This document shows positions 1 through 5,650 of a DNA stretch of 6,467 nt, piece after piece (position 1 is the stretch's first letter; each line of letters opens with the position of its first letter). The notes under the pieces are model-generated. The model did no database searches. It was not told the DNA's origin and saw nothing but the letters and a program-made list of their open reading frames with translations. The DNA lies in assembly GCA_050942615.1 (NCBI GenBank), contig JBMNNQ010000071.1, positions 1 through 6,467 of the forward strand. Reading direction: 5' to 3'. The translations under genes and the position numbers were made by a program. The DNA is from JAAZMI01 sp050942615 (GTDB lineage Bacteria; Bacillota; Dethiobacteria; DTU022; UBA8154).

Positions 1-409
1 TTGTCGGACACGCCGCCACGCAGGCGGGGATTTCCCGTTCAGGGCAGCGATCACATTTCAGGGCCAGCTGTTCTTCTTTATCCTGCACGATCGCGCCGAA
101 GGGACAGGCCATCACACACATCCAGCAGCCGACACACTTTTCCGGGATATGTTTTACGATGCCGGTTTCTTCTTCCCGCCACAGGGCGCCGCTGATGCAG
201 GATTTAATGCATTGTGCATCTGCGCAGTGCCGGCATTGCAACGGAAAGTTGAACTGCTGTCCCTTTTCTACATAAATCCGGGGCACAGGGGGTTGATCTG
301 CAAAAATAGCTGTGAAAATGTTTTTAGAGGCTGAATGTTCCACAGCACAGGCCAGCTCACAGCTTTTACAGCCCAAGCAGTGTTCCAGGTTGATCAGAAT
401 CTCCTTCAT
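1..409 (-). CDS. CooF/HycB-like polyferredoxin (four [4Fe-4S] clusters), partial at 3' end
   Basis: This is an electron-transfer iron-sulfur subunit, probably cytoplasmic, that would pass electrons between an oxidoreductase and a partner such as a hydrogenase. The visible 136 residues begin MKEILINLEHCLGCKSCELA and hold four cysteine quartets: C11/C14/C17/C21, C59/C62/C67/C71, C92/C95/C98/C102 and C119/C122/C130/C134. This is the 16-Cys layout of the CooF/HycB/DmsB family. The sequence runs off the left edge after VAACPT, so the C-terminus is missing. The ATG at 409 is supported by AGGAGG at 418-423, 8 nt upstream. There is no signal peptide, which argues against a PsrB/DmsB-type exported subunit. 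Its partner enzyme would lie to the left, outside the window. CooF (CO dehydrogenase), an aldehyde:ferredoxin oxidoreductase-associated ferredoxin and a formate dehydrogenase/hydrogenase subunit are all possible. The family call is firm; the partner is not known. Confidence 0.88.
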   Translation of the reverse strand, partial: MKEILINLEHCLGCKSCELACAVEHSASKNIFTAIFADQPPVPRIYVEKGQQFNFPLQCRHCADAQCIKSCISGALWREEETGIVKHIPEKCVGCWMCVMACPFGAIVQDKEEQLALKCDRCPEREIPACVAACPT

Positions 410-524
410 ACCTTACACCTCCTATCTTTTTACCTTTTTGTAACAATAATTTGTTTAGGATTGGGATCAGTGTTAAAGTTGTTTTGGGAATTGGTGGCAA
501 AGCGGGCAAACCTTAATTAAACCA

Positions 525-550
525 GTGTTGTAAACTAATTCTTACAACAC
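525..550. promoter_or_regulatory. Perfect 9-bp inverted repeat, candidate operator
   Basis: GTGTTGTAA at 525-533 and TTACAACAC at 542-550 are exact reverse complements separated by 8 nt. The region is AT-rich and has no U-tract, so a terminator is unlikely. A dyad of this size between divergent genes is typical of a dimeric transcription factor site. The geometry does not fit Rex (18-bp TTGTGAA-type), CRP/FNR (TGTGA-N6-TCACA type) or BirA operators exactly, so I do not name a regulator. It overlaps the -35 of the weak candidate promoter for the plus-strand DUF89 gene. Confidence 0.5.
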
Positions 551-810
551 CCCATATGTTTACTATTTCGCTGAAAGTTTTCCTATCCCTGCGCTTAAAA
601 CAGGGTAAATTTGGCTATTAAACGGTACTGTGCCTAATTTATGATAGAAAAGAGGAGGCCGGCCTGCCGGTGTTGAAACTGAAGTTGAAACTATAGTAGA
701 AGCTGATATTGGTGAAACAGTTTTCCGGGGGGGCATCAATAACTTTGGCCAATAATATTATTTTTTTCGGTGGATAAAACTTTATGGATGAACATTATGG
801 ATTAAAATAT

Positions 811-817
811 GGAGGTG
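811..817 (+). promoter_or_regulatory. Ribosome binding site that fixes the DUF89 start
   Basis: GGAGGTG lies 9 nt before the ATG at 827. The in-frame ATG at 809 overlaps this Shine-Dalgarno sequence and has only AT-rich sequence in front of it. Translation therefore most likely begins at 827, which removes six residues (MEVFER) from the longest reading frame. Confidence 0.8.
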
Positions 818-826
818 TTTGAACGG

Positions 827-1705
827 ATGAGATCAACCGTGGATTGCGTTCCCTGTTATATGCGGCAGGTTATTTCCACTTTAAGGATTGCAGGGGTGGA
901 GGAGGAGAAACAATATGACATCATTTATGCTTTGTTTCCCACCATTGCCGCGCTGGATCCCTTGAAAACCCCGGCGGAAAACACTTCACTGGTCCTTTTT
1001 GAGGTTTACCGCTTATTGGGAATGGAAGATCCCTACCGGGAGGCCAAAGCAGCCTCTAATGTTCTGGCCCGCCGCTATTTCCCGGTATTGGAAAGGATTG
1101 TTGCCGCCAACAAAGACCCTTTATTGACGGTTTTAAAGGCTTCTGTGGCCGGCAACGCCATCGACATGGGGATTAATCCTGATTTTGACGTGGGAGCCAG
1201 TATCAGGCAGGAACTGGAACGGGGTTTCCAGCGCAGCGATGTGGATGCCCTACGGGAACTTTTGGTGCAGGGGTCCCCTCCCTTGGTGGTGATTGGGGAC
1301 AACAGCGGGGAAATTGTTTTTGATTCTTTGCTGGTGGCTACTTTGCGCCAGTATGCTGCCGACCTGACCTTTGTTGTCAAGGGCGGCCCGACCCTCAACG
1401 ACGCCACCGTGGAGGATGCGCTCGATGTGGGGATGGACTTTTTGGCTGAGGTAATTACTACCGGGAACAACTATTTAGGGGTGATCCCGGAGTTCTGCAG
1501 CCCGGAACTAAGGGCGGCAATTGCCTCTGCCGGCGTGGTGATCGCCAAGGGCCAGGCCAACTATGAAACCTTGGAGGGGACCTCCTTTGCCGGGGATAAA
1601 ACATTTTTTCTGTTACAGGCCAAATGCCCGGTAATTGCGGCGCATCTGGGGGTAGATCTGGGCGGTTCTGTGCTGGTGCGCAACCAGCCGCTGCCGGACG
1701 CTTAG
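827..1705 (+). CDS. DUF89/ARMT1-like metal-dependent phosphatase
   Basis: This is a 292-residue member of the DUF89 family (ARMT1-like domain). Characterised members are Mn/Ni/Co-dependent phosphatases proposed to clear damaged or over-accumulated phosphometabolites such as sugar phosphates. It belongs to the stand-alone prokaryotic type with an N-terminal CxxC (C7 and C10, in DCVPCY). Other family hallmarks visible are AGNAID at 108-113, the acidic metal-site motif GDNSGE at 157-162, KGGPTLNDAT at 185-194, TTGNN at 211-215, KGQANYE at 241-247 and a conserved C-terminal KCPVIA at 266-271. All the expected motifs are present and the length is normal, so it looks intact. No signal peptide or membrane segment is seen. 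It is transcribed away from the ferredoxin gene and towards the betaine transporter operon, so neighbours do not reveal its substrate. The family is sure; the physiological substrate is unknown. Confidence 0.92.
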   Translation: MRSTVDCVPCYMRQVISTLRIAGVEEEKQYDIIYALFPTIAALDPLKTPAENTSLVLFEVYRLLGMEDPYREAKAASNVLARRYFPVLERIVAANKDPLLTVLKASVAGNAIDMGINPDFDVGASIRQELERGFQRSDVDALRELLVQGSPPLVVIGDNSGEIVFDSLLVATLRQYAADLTFVVKGGPTLNDATVEDALDVGMDFLAEVITTGNNYLGVIPEFCSPELRAAIASAGVVIAKGQANYETLEGTSFAGDKTFFLLQAKCPVIAAHLGVDLGGSVLVRNQPLPDA

Positions 1706-1735
1706 ACCGCCGGCTTGGTCAGAATACAGTTCAAA

Positions 1736-1824
1736 AAAACATCGGGGTTTTGAAAGGTCTGCTTTTAGCACATATTTTATTTAAAACCAGTGCAAAAAGA
1801 TTGTCCTCTCAACCCCGATGTTTT
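1736..1824. terminator. Long inverted repeat acting as bidirectional terminator
   Basis: A perfect 14-bp inverted repeat pairs 1736-1749 (AAAACATCGGGGTT) with 1811-1824. The plus strand continues into TTTTGTTTT (1821-1829). The minus strand ends in seven T residues (1739-1733). It sits between convergent genes, where one structure could stop both transcripts. The 61-nt loop is far longer than usual for an intrinsic terminator, but it contains a secondary stem: GCAC pairing with GTGC, then TTTT with AAAA, around 1760-1800. That stem could bring the arms together. Confidence 0.6.
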
Positions 1825-1985
1825 GTTTTATACAGGTTTCCCTCCGGATCCTTCTTTTCAGCCTTGGGGGTCCAATGTTCGCCCCAATCTTTCCCTGCCT
1901 AGCAGCGCTGTTTTGGCAGGAGCTTGTTTAACCTGCTCTGACAGCGGTCCCTTGAAGCCTGCTGGAACAACTGTTTATTAACTTT
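1825..1985. other. Non-coding spacer downstream of the binding-protein gene
   Basis: With the terminator this completes the 280-nt gap between the convergent genes. A 6-bp inverted repeat, CCTGCC at 1894-1899 and GGCAGG at 1915-1920, encloses the palindrome CAGCGCTG. It lacks a T-tract on either side. No gene is supported here; open frames in this stretch have no ribosome binding site and no recognisable protein. Confidence 0.5.
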
Positions 1986-2891
1986 TTATTGCAGCCAGCC
2001 GGCAACCACATCTTCATTTTCTGCAATCCAGTCGCGGGCAGCGTCCAGGGGTTTTGCCCCGTCAGCAATGGCTCCGATTACCGCGCCAAGCTGGTAGTCT
2101 TCCAGGTAGTAGTTTTTTAAGAAGTTGGCGACTTCCGGGGCATCTGCGTCCAGGCCTTGCCGGGCCATAACAACAATATCTTCTGCACCTCCATACACCT
2201 CCTGGGGATCCTCCAGGAATTTAAGATCATAGCTGGCGAATTTCCAGTGGGGTGTCCAGCCGGTAACGACGATCCATTCTTCTTCCATGTAAGCATCGGC
2301 CAAAGCAGCGGTCATGGCCATGTCGCTGCTTTCAAGGAGTTCAAAATTCAGCCCGTAGTCTGCGATGGCTTGTTCGGTAGCGGTCATAATCCCTGCACCG
2401 CCGTCAATGCCTACAATGCGCCCGTCAAACTGATCTGCAACTGCATTTAATTCCTCAATAGAATCAATATCCACGTAATCAGGGACCACCAGGCCAATAC
2501 GTGCGCCGTTATAAAGGGGGCCGTAGTCGTCAATTTCAGCGCCGTATTGTTCCAGGTAGTCTTTGTGGGTAATTGGTAACCAAGTTGTTGTTTCGGCGTC
2601 GAGATCACCATCGGCCAGGCCGGCATATAGTCCCCCCGCCTCTAATGGGGTTACTGTAGCATTGTAGCCTAATTTATCCATAATTACTGCCTGTGCCAGG
2701 TGTACCGAAGCTTCTGCACAGGCCCACTGCACATAGCCCAGTTTAATTGTGCCGGTTGTTGTTTCCCCGGCAGGTGTGCCGGCTGCGGGATCATCACCCG
2801 GCGTTTCACTACCTGTGCAGCCTGTAAAGACCAACCCTATACCTAAAACGATGACCAGTAAACCGGCTAGAATCCTTTTTTTCGTAAACAA
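1986..2891 (-). CDS. opuAC: Glycine betaine-type ABC transporter substrate-binding lipoprotein
   Basis: This extracellular binding protein captures a compatible solute (glycine betaine or a related quaternary amine) and delivers it to the permease. The 301-residue product has a lipoprotein signal: KKR at 4-6, a hydrophobic stretch at 8-22 and lipobox FTGC with acylated C25. A Pro/Thr/Gly-rich linker follows (about 29-47). The type-II betaine-binding domain starts near IKLGYVQWACAEAS (49-62). Trp56, Trp104 (in TTTWLPITHK) and Trp212/Trp216 (GWTPHW) are candidates for the aromatic cage that holds the trimethylammonium group. The start codon is TTG, not ATG; GGGAGGG at 2899-2905, 7 nt upstream, supports it. 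The gene lies 73 nt behind the permease with no terminator between, so it is the last gene of the operon. Choline, carnitine or proline betaine are possible alternative ligands. Confidence 0.93.
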   Translation of the reverse strand: MFTKKRILAGLLVIVLGIGLVFTGCTGSETPGDDPAAGTPAGETTTGTIKLGYVQWACAEASVHLAQAVIMDKLGYNATVTPLEAGGLYAGLADGDLDAETTTWLPITHKDYLEQYGAEIDDYGPLYNGARIGLVVPDYVDIDSIEELNAVADQFDGRIVGIDGGAGIMTATEQAIADYGLNFELLESSDMAMTAALADAYMEEEWIVVTGWTPHWKFASYDLKFLEDPQEVYGGAEDIVVMARQGLDADAPEVANFLKNYYLEDYQLGAVIGAIADGAKPLDAARDWIAENEDVVAGWLQ

Positions 2892-2964
2892 GAGAAAACC
2901 CTCCCTTTTTTTTAAACAACCTTTTTTAAAATTACGTTCCTTTTGATCGTTTTAACTGTTACAT

Positions 2965-3876
2965 TTATGCTGCTTTCTTTTCCGGGGATTCTTTACCCAC
3001 AGATTGGGTAATGCGGTCCAGAATGATCGCAATAATTACAACTCCCAACCCCCCTTCAAAACCGGATCCAATCTGCAGGCGTGTAATCGCCCGGTAAACA
3101 ATGCCCCCCAAGCCTCCTGCCCCGATCATGGCTGCAATAACGACCATGGAAAGAGAAAGCATAATGCACTGGTTTATGCCGGCCATAATCGACGGCAGGG
3201 CCAGGGGCAGCTGTACTTTAACCAGCATCTGCAAGGGTGTTGAACCGAAGGAGGCTGCGGCCTCGATCATCTCTGCCGGCACCTGGCGGATGCCCAAATT
3301 GGTTAATCTGATGGCCGGCGGCATGGAAAAAACCACGGTGGCCAGTACAGCCGGCACCACACCAATGCTAAAAAACATTACCGCCGGTAAAAGGTAAACA
3401 AAAATAGGCATGGTCTGCATAAAATCCAGGAGAGGCCGGAGAATTTTTTCCGCTAAATCACTGCGTGAAGCCCAAATTCCCAAAGGCACACCGATGAGCA
3501 GAGCCATAAAGGTTGCGGTGAGCACCAGGGCCAGGGTACGGATGGTTTCATCCCAGATATTCATGCTGACCAACAAAAACAGGCTGATCAGGGTAAAAAC
3601 TGCCATACCGCGCCCGGAAAGCCTCCAGGCTAAAAAGACCAGCACCAGTATAAATACGGTAATAGGGATAAAGGACAATACAGCCTCAATATTGTTGACA
3701 GCACCTTCAATTAAGCCGCTGCAGGCCCGGAAAAAATCCCGGTAATTGCTGCGCAGGTACATGATCGCAAAATCAGCCCATTCCCGTAATGGAAGTCGGT
3801 AAAGGATCAGATATGTGGTCCATTGATCGAGCAGATTCCTGATTGTTGTTGCCTGACTCAGCAGAACTTCCCACAT
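2965..3876 (-). CDS. opuAB: Glycine betaine-type ABC transporter permease
   Basis: This is the membrane subunit of an OpuA/ProU importer. The 303-residue protein has hydrophobic segments at roughly 64-86, 90-107, 114-136, 154-187, 224-255 and 274-288. It has a clear ABC-permease EAA loop, EAAASFGSTPLQMLVKVQLP (205-224), which docks to the ATPase. MQTMPIFVYLLPA and MLSLSMVVIAAMIGAGGLG match the family closely. Family members usually begin near the LPLREWADF segment (28-36). Residues 1-26 are therefore an extra N-terminal stretch, encoded entirely inside the end of the ATPase gene. The ATG at 3876 has GGAGGGGGGG upstream, 12 nt from the end of the G run. The only later ATG in this region (M39, at 3762) has no good ribosome binding site and would cut into conserved sequence, so 3876 is preferred. 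Confidence 0.92.
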   Translation of the reverse strand: MWEVLLSQATTIRNLLDQWTTYLILYRLPLREWADFAIMYLRSNYRDFFRACSGLIEGAVNNIEAVLSFIPITVFILVLVFLAWRLSGRGMAVFTLISLFLLVSMNIWDETIRTLALVLTATFMALLIGVPLGIWASRSDLAEKILRPLLDFMQTMPIFVYLLPAVMFFSIGVVPAVLATVVFSMPPAIRLTNLGIRQVPAEMIEAAASFGSTPLQMLVKVQLPLALPSIMAGINQCIMLSLSMVVIAAMIGAGGLGGIVYRAITRLQIGSGFEGGLGVVIIAIILDRITQSVGKESPEKKAA

Positions 3877-5071
3877 TGTTGTTGTTTTCCCCCCCTCCGA
3901 TTAGGCCTGCCAGTACGGTAACACGCACAATGATGCCCAACAGTTTCTTTTTTTCATTTACAACAGCAATCGGTACTTTCGCTGCGGCTGCAACAGGAAT
4001 CAGATCCTGGATTAGTGTTTCCGGGGTTGTGGTCGGAATATCTGTTTCCACAATATGCTGTAATTCTGTTTCCTTGTTTTTAACGGCTTCCACCGCGCGC
4101 TCAACCGTTACAATTCCGTAGAGGGTGCGATCTTCCCCCAAGACAAAAATGCTGGACAAGGCTTCTTTCTTCATTTTGCGCAGGGCCACACGGGGTCCGT
4201 CATTGGCTGAAACATGGGCGGTAGGGCGGATCATGATATTTTCTGCTTTTAATATTTTAGAACGATCGACATCGGTGACAAAATTGGCTACATATGCGGT
4301 TGCCGGGTGGGTCAGGATCTCCTCCGGGGTGCCCACTTGATCGATCAACCCGTCTTTCATGATTGCAATTCTGTCACCCAGCTTCAGGGCCTCGTCCAGA
4401 TCATGTGTAATAAAAATAATTGTTTTGTGCACTTTTTCCTGTAATTCCATTAATTCCTCCTGCATTTCTTTACGAATTAATGGATCCAAGGCTCCAAAAG
4501 GCTCGTCCATTAACAAAATGTCCGGATCAACGGCCAAGGCCCGGGCCAGGCCAACCCGCTGCTGCATGCCCCCGCTCAACTGGTTCGGGTAGGCGGCCGA
4601 CCATTCCTTGAGGCCCACTGTTTCCAAGACAGCCTGTGCCCGGTTTTCACAGCTTCCTTTTTCAATTCCCTGTACCTCCAGGCCATAGGCTACATTTTGC
4701 AGAATGGTACGGTGGGGGAAAAGGGCAAAGCGCTGGAAAACCATCGCCAATTTTTTCTGCCTTAATTGCCGCAGTTCTGGCGGTGGCAGCCGGGTGATTC
4801 TTTTTTCATCAATATATATTTCTCCTGCTGTCGGCTCAATTAAGCGGTTAATGCAGCGGACAAGTGTAGATTTTCCGCTTCCTGATAAGCCCATGACGAC
4901 GAAAATTTCCCCTTGTTGCACGGCAAAGGAAACGTCATGCACGCCTACAGTGTGGCCCGTTTTCTTAAAAAGTTTTTCTTTGGATATCCCGGACTGCAGC
5001 ATTTTTAAGGCTTGTTGGGGATGCGGGCCGAAGATTTTATAAAGGTTTTTTACCCTGATTTTGGATGCCAT
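3773..5071 (-). CDS. opuAA: Glycine betaine-type ABC transporter ATPase with tandem CBS domains
   Basis: This is the cytoplasmic ATPase that powers betaine uptake under osmotic stress. The 432-residue protein has Walker A GLSGSGKST (61-69), Q-loop Gln113, signature LSGGMQQR (165-172), Walker B ILLMDEP (185-191) and switch His223. Two CBS domains follow at about 276-335 and 340-395. In this family they gate transport in response to ionic strength, and in some Firmicutes bind c-di-AMP. LLGIIVRVTVLAGL (377-390) is where homologues usually end. The product then continues with about 40 low-complexity residues rich in Asn and Ser (ENNNNVGSSAESGNNNQES) whose coding overlaps the permease by 104 nt. 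The ATG at 5071 follows GAGGGGG (5079-5085) at 7 nt. It is the first gene of the operon and lies directly behind the two-terminator leader, so regulation is probably by attenuation. Confidence 0.94.
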   Translation of the reverse strand: MASKIRVKNLYKIFGPHPQQALKMLQSGISKEKLFKKTGHTVGVHDVSFAVQQGEIFVVMGLSGSGKSTLVRCINRLIEPTAGEIYIDEKRITRLPPPELRQLRQKKLAMVFQRFALFPHRTILQNVAYGLEVQGIEKGSCENRAQAVLETVGLKEWSAAYPNQLSGGMQQRVGLARALAVDPDILLMDEPFGALDPLIRKEMQEELMELQEKVHKTIIFITHDLDEALKLGDRIAIMKDGLIDQVGTPEEILTHPATAYVANFVTDVDRSKILKAENIMIRPTAHVSANDGPRVALRKMKKEALSSIFVLGEDRTLYGIVTVERAVEAVKNKETELQHIVETDIPTTTPETLIQDLIPVAAAAKVPIAVVNEKKKLLGIIVRVTVLAGLIGGGENNNNVGSSAESGNNNQESARSMDHISDPLPTSITGMG

Positions 5072-5093
5072 CTTGTAACCCCCTCAAAAAAAT

Positions 5094-5131
5094 AAGCACT
5101 CTCACCTCTGAAAGCAGAGGTTAGAGTGCTT
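5094..5131 (-). terminator. Intrinsic terminator immediately before the ATPase gene
   Basis: Arms at 5094-5110 and 5115-5131 pair over 17 positions with a single mismatch and a 4-nt loop. On the minus strand the stem is followed after 2 nt by seven T residues (5092-5086). The ribosome binding site starts at the next base (5085). A terminator in this position can only act as an attenuator of the transporter operon. The upstream segment 5151-5161 can pair with its 5' arm at 5119-5128 (10 bp, one bulge), a candidate antiterminator. Confidence 0.92.
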
Positions 5132-5132
5132 G

Positions 5133-5332
5133 GGTTTCGCCATGCTGACTCACCCTAAACCACAACTAAGGTTGTAGCCTATTGCTGGCCCCTTTGAACC
5201 AGCAAAAGCCCCAGTTCTCCTGATGATTTTTCACCCGTGGTTTCCACGCATGAACGGCACTTACCCCTATCCACCAGAAACCTGACGTATAAGAGCTCGC
5301 ATCCGGGCTTACTGCCACCGGCTACTTCATCA
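5133..5332 (-). ncRNA. Structured leader RNA of unknown class, candidate second riboswitch
   Basis: The roughly 200 nt between the two terminators has no supported gene but folds into several clear helices (plus-strand positions). TGATGA (5221-5226) pairs with TCATCA (5327-5332) and closes a domain of about 112 nt. Inside it CGTGG and CCACG (5236-5248) form a hairpin. Downstream in the transcript are a 7-bp hairpin, TTGCTGG with CCAGCAA (5182-5205), a hairpin ACAAC with GTTGT (5162-5175), and a helix pairing 5157-5161 with 5133-5137 that abuts the terminator. I compared it from memory with the common riboswitch and T-box consensus motifs and recognised none. The position directly before an attenuator suggests a sensor. 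A remnant of a small mobile element cannot be excluded. Confidence 0.5.
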
Positions 5333-5352
5333 CTATTGTTTCGTAATAAAAA

Positions 5353-5392
5353 AGCCTTCTATTTGACAGGCAGCTGTCAAATCGGGAAGGCT
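5353..5392 (-). terminator. Intrinsic terminator, expression platform of the c-di-AMP riboswitch
   Basis: The outer stem AGCCTTC/GAAGGCT (5353-5359 with 5386-5392) and inner stem ATTTGACAG/CTGTCAAAT (5361-5369 with 5374-5382) form a long hairpin. On the minus strand it is followed by a run of T (5353-5348). Its 5' arm (5388-5394 in plus coordinates) is exactly complementary over 7 bp to 5466-5472, the 3' strand of the aptamer closing stem and its flank. Antiterminator and ligand-bound aptamer are therefore mutually exclusive, which predicts that ligand turns transcription off. Confidence 0.92.
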
Positions 5393-5468
5393 AAAATGCA
5401 GGCAATACTTATAAAAAACCAGCCGTAAAAGGAATTACATAAAAATAATTACCGGCGATGCCCGCTTA

Positions 5469-5582
5469 GCCTACGGGGTTAGCTGACGGGCTCGGGTTCG
5501 GGTTACCCTATTCCCGGCTGAAAGCCGGCAAACTCGCCCCTCCAGTAATGTGGTTCCCCCGTGTTTCCCAAGAAACTTCGGC
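5469..5582 (-). promoter_or_regulatory. c-di-AMP riboswitch aptamer (ydaO/yuaA type)
   Basis: This RNA domain binds the second messenger cyclic di-AMP and, in known cases, shuts off genes for osmolyte and potassium uptake and cell-wall turnover. Reading the minus strand, the family's conserved blocks appear in order: GCCGAAG at the 5' closing stem (5576-5582), GGGGGAACCAC (5550-5560), an AGGGGCGAG block, a variable GC hairpin GCCGGCTTTCAGCCGG, AGGGTAACCCGAACCCG, and the hallmark GTCAGCTAACCCCGTAGGC (5469-5487). The closing stem pairs GCC (5580-5582) with GGC (5469-5471). The placement is about 30 nt after the predicted transcription start and ahead of a terminator. Control of a betaine importer fits the known c-di-AMP osmotic regulon. 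Confidence 0.93.
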
Positions 5583-5617
5583 CTGCTTGGAACAAAAAGT
5601 AATATTTATTACATTTC

Positions 5618-5646
5618 ATACTACCACACATATTTTAGGCAGTCAA
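5618..5646 (-). promoter_or_regulatory. Sigma-A-type promoter of the riboswitch-opuA transcript
   Basis: On the minus strand TTGACT (5646-5641, 5/6 to consensus) is separated by exactly 17 nt from TAGTAT (5623-5618, 4/6). Transcription should start near 5611, giving a leader of about 540 nt before the ATPase start. The -35 element begins only 4 nt beyond the GH130 stop codon. Confidence 0.78.
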
Positions 5647-5650
5647 TTTT

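Larger units (their letters stand above)
410..826. other. Divergent intergenic region between the ferredoxin and DUF89 genes
   Basis: This 417-nt gap must hold promoters for both flanking genes. Near the minus-strand gene I see only its ribosome binding site (418-423) and no convincing -35/-10 pair. For the plus strand, TTCTTA at 539-544 and TACTAT at 561-566 with a 16-nt spacer are a weak candidate promoter that overlaps the dyad at 525-550. TATGAT at 640-645 is another -10-like hexamer without a good -35. AGGCCGGCCT at 656-665 is a perfect 10-bp palindrome just behind an AGGAGG (653-658). A 9-bp direct repeat, GTTGAAACT, occurs at 672-680 and 684-692. Frame 648-755 reads as possible decayed coding sequence (see findings). 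No RNA gene was recognised. Confidence 0.6.

Noticed and set aside
1..520. Plus-strand open frames at 1-195, 149-334 and 335-520.
   Set aside because: They are antisense to the ferredoxin gene or run into AT-rich spacer, and their translations resemble no protein.
525..550. Dyad as a Rex, CRP/FNR or BirA operator.
   Set aside because: Arm sequence and spacing (9-8-9) do not fit any of these consensus sites, so the regulator is left unnamed.
809..826. ATG at 809 as start of the DUF89 gene.
   Set aside because: It overlaps the GGAGGTG that serves the ATG at 827 and has no ribosome binding site of its own.
1894..1920. CCTGCC/GGCAGG hairpin as the terminator of the binding-protein gene.
   Set aside because: It has only a 6-bp stem and no T-tract on the minus strand; the inverted repeat at 1736-1824 is a better candidate.
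1624..1981. Plus-strand open frames at 1624-1902 and 1790-1981.
   Set aside because: One overlaps the end of the DUF89 gene out of frame, and both run through the terminator repeat without a ribosome binding site.
5094..5131. AGCACTC...GAGTGCT arms resembling the HrcA operator CIRCE (TTAGCACTC-N9-GAGTGCTAA).
   Set aside because: The arms are 22-24 nt apart instead of 9, the spacer itself is paired, and a T7 tract follows, so it is an intrinsic terminator.
5375..5380. A perfect TTGACA on the minus strand that could be a -35 for a separate promoter of the second RNA element.
   Set aside because: It lies inside the terminator stem, and no -10-like hexamer occurs 16-18 nt downstream.
5237..5428. 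A 63-residue plus-strand open frame across the leader.
   Set aside because: It crosses the structured RNA and the first terminator in antisense, has no ribosome binding site and gives no recognisable protein.
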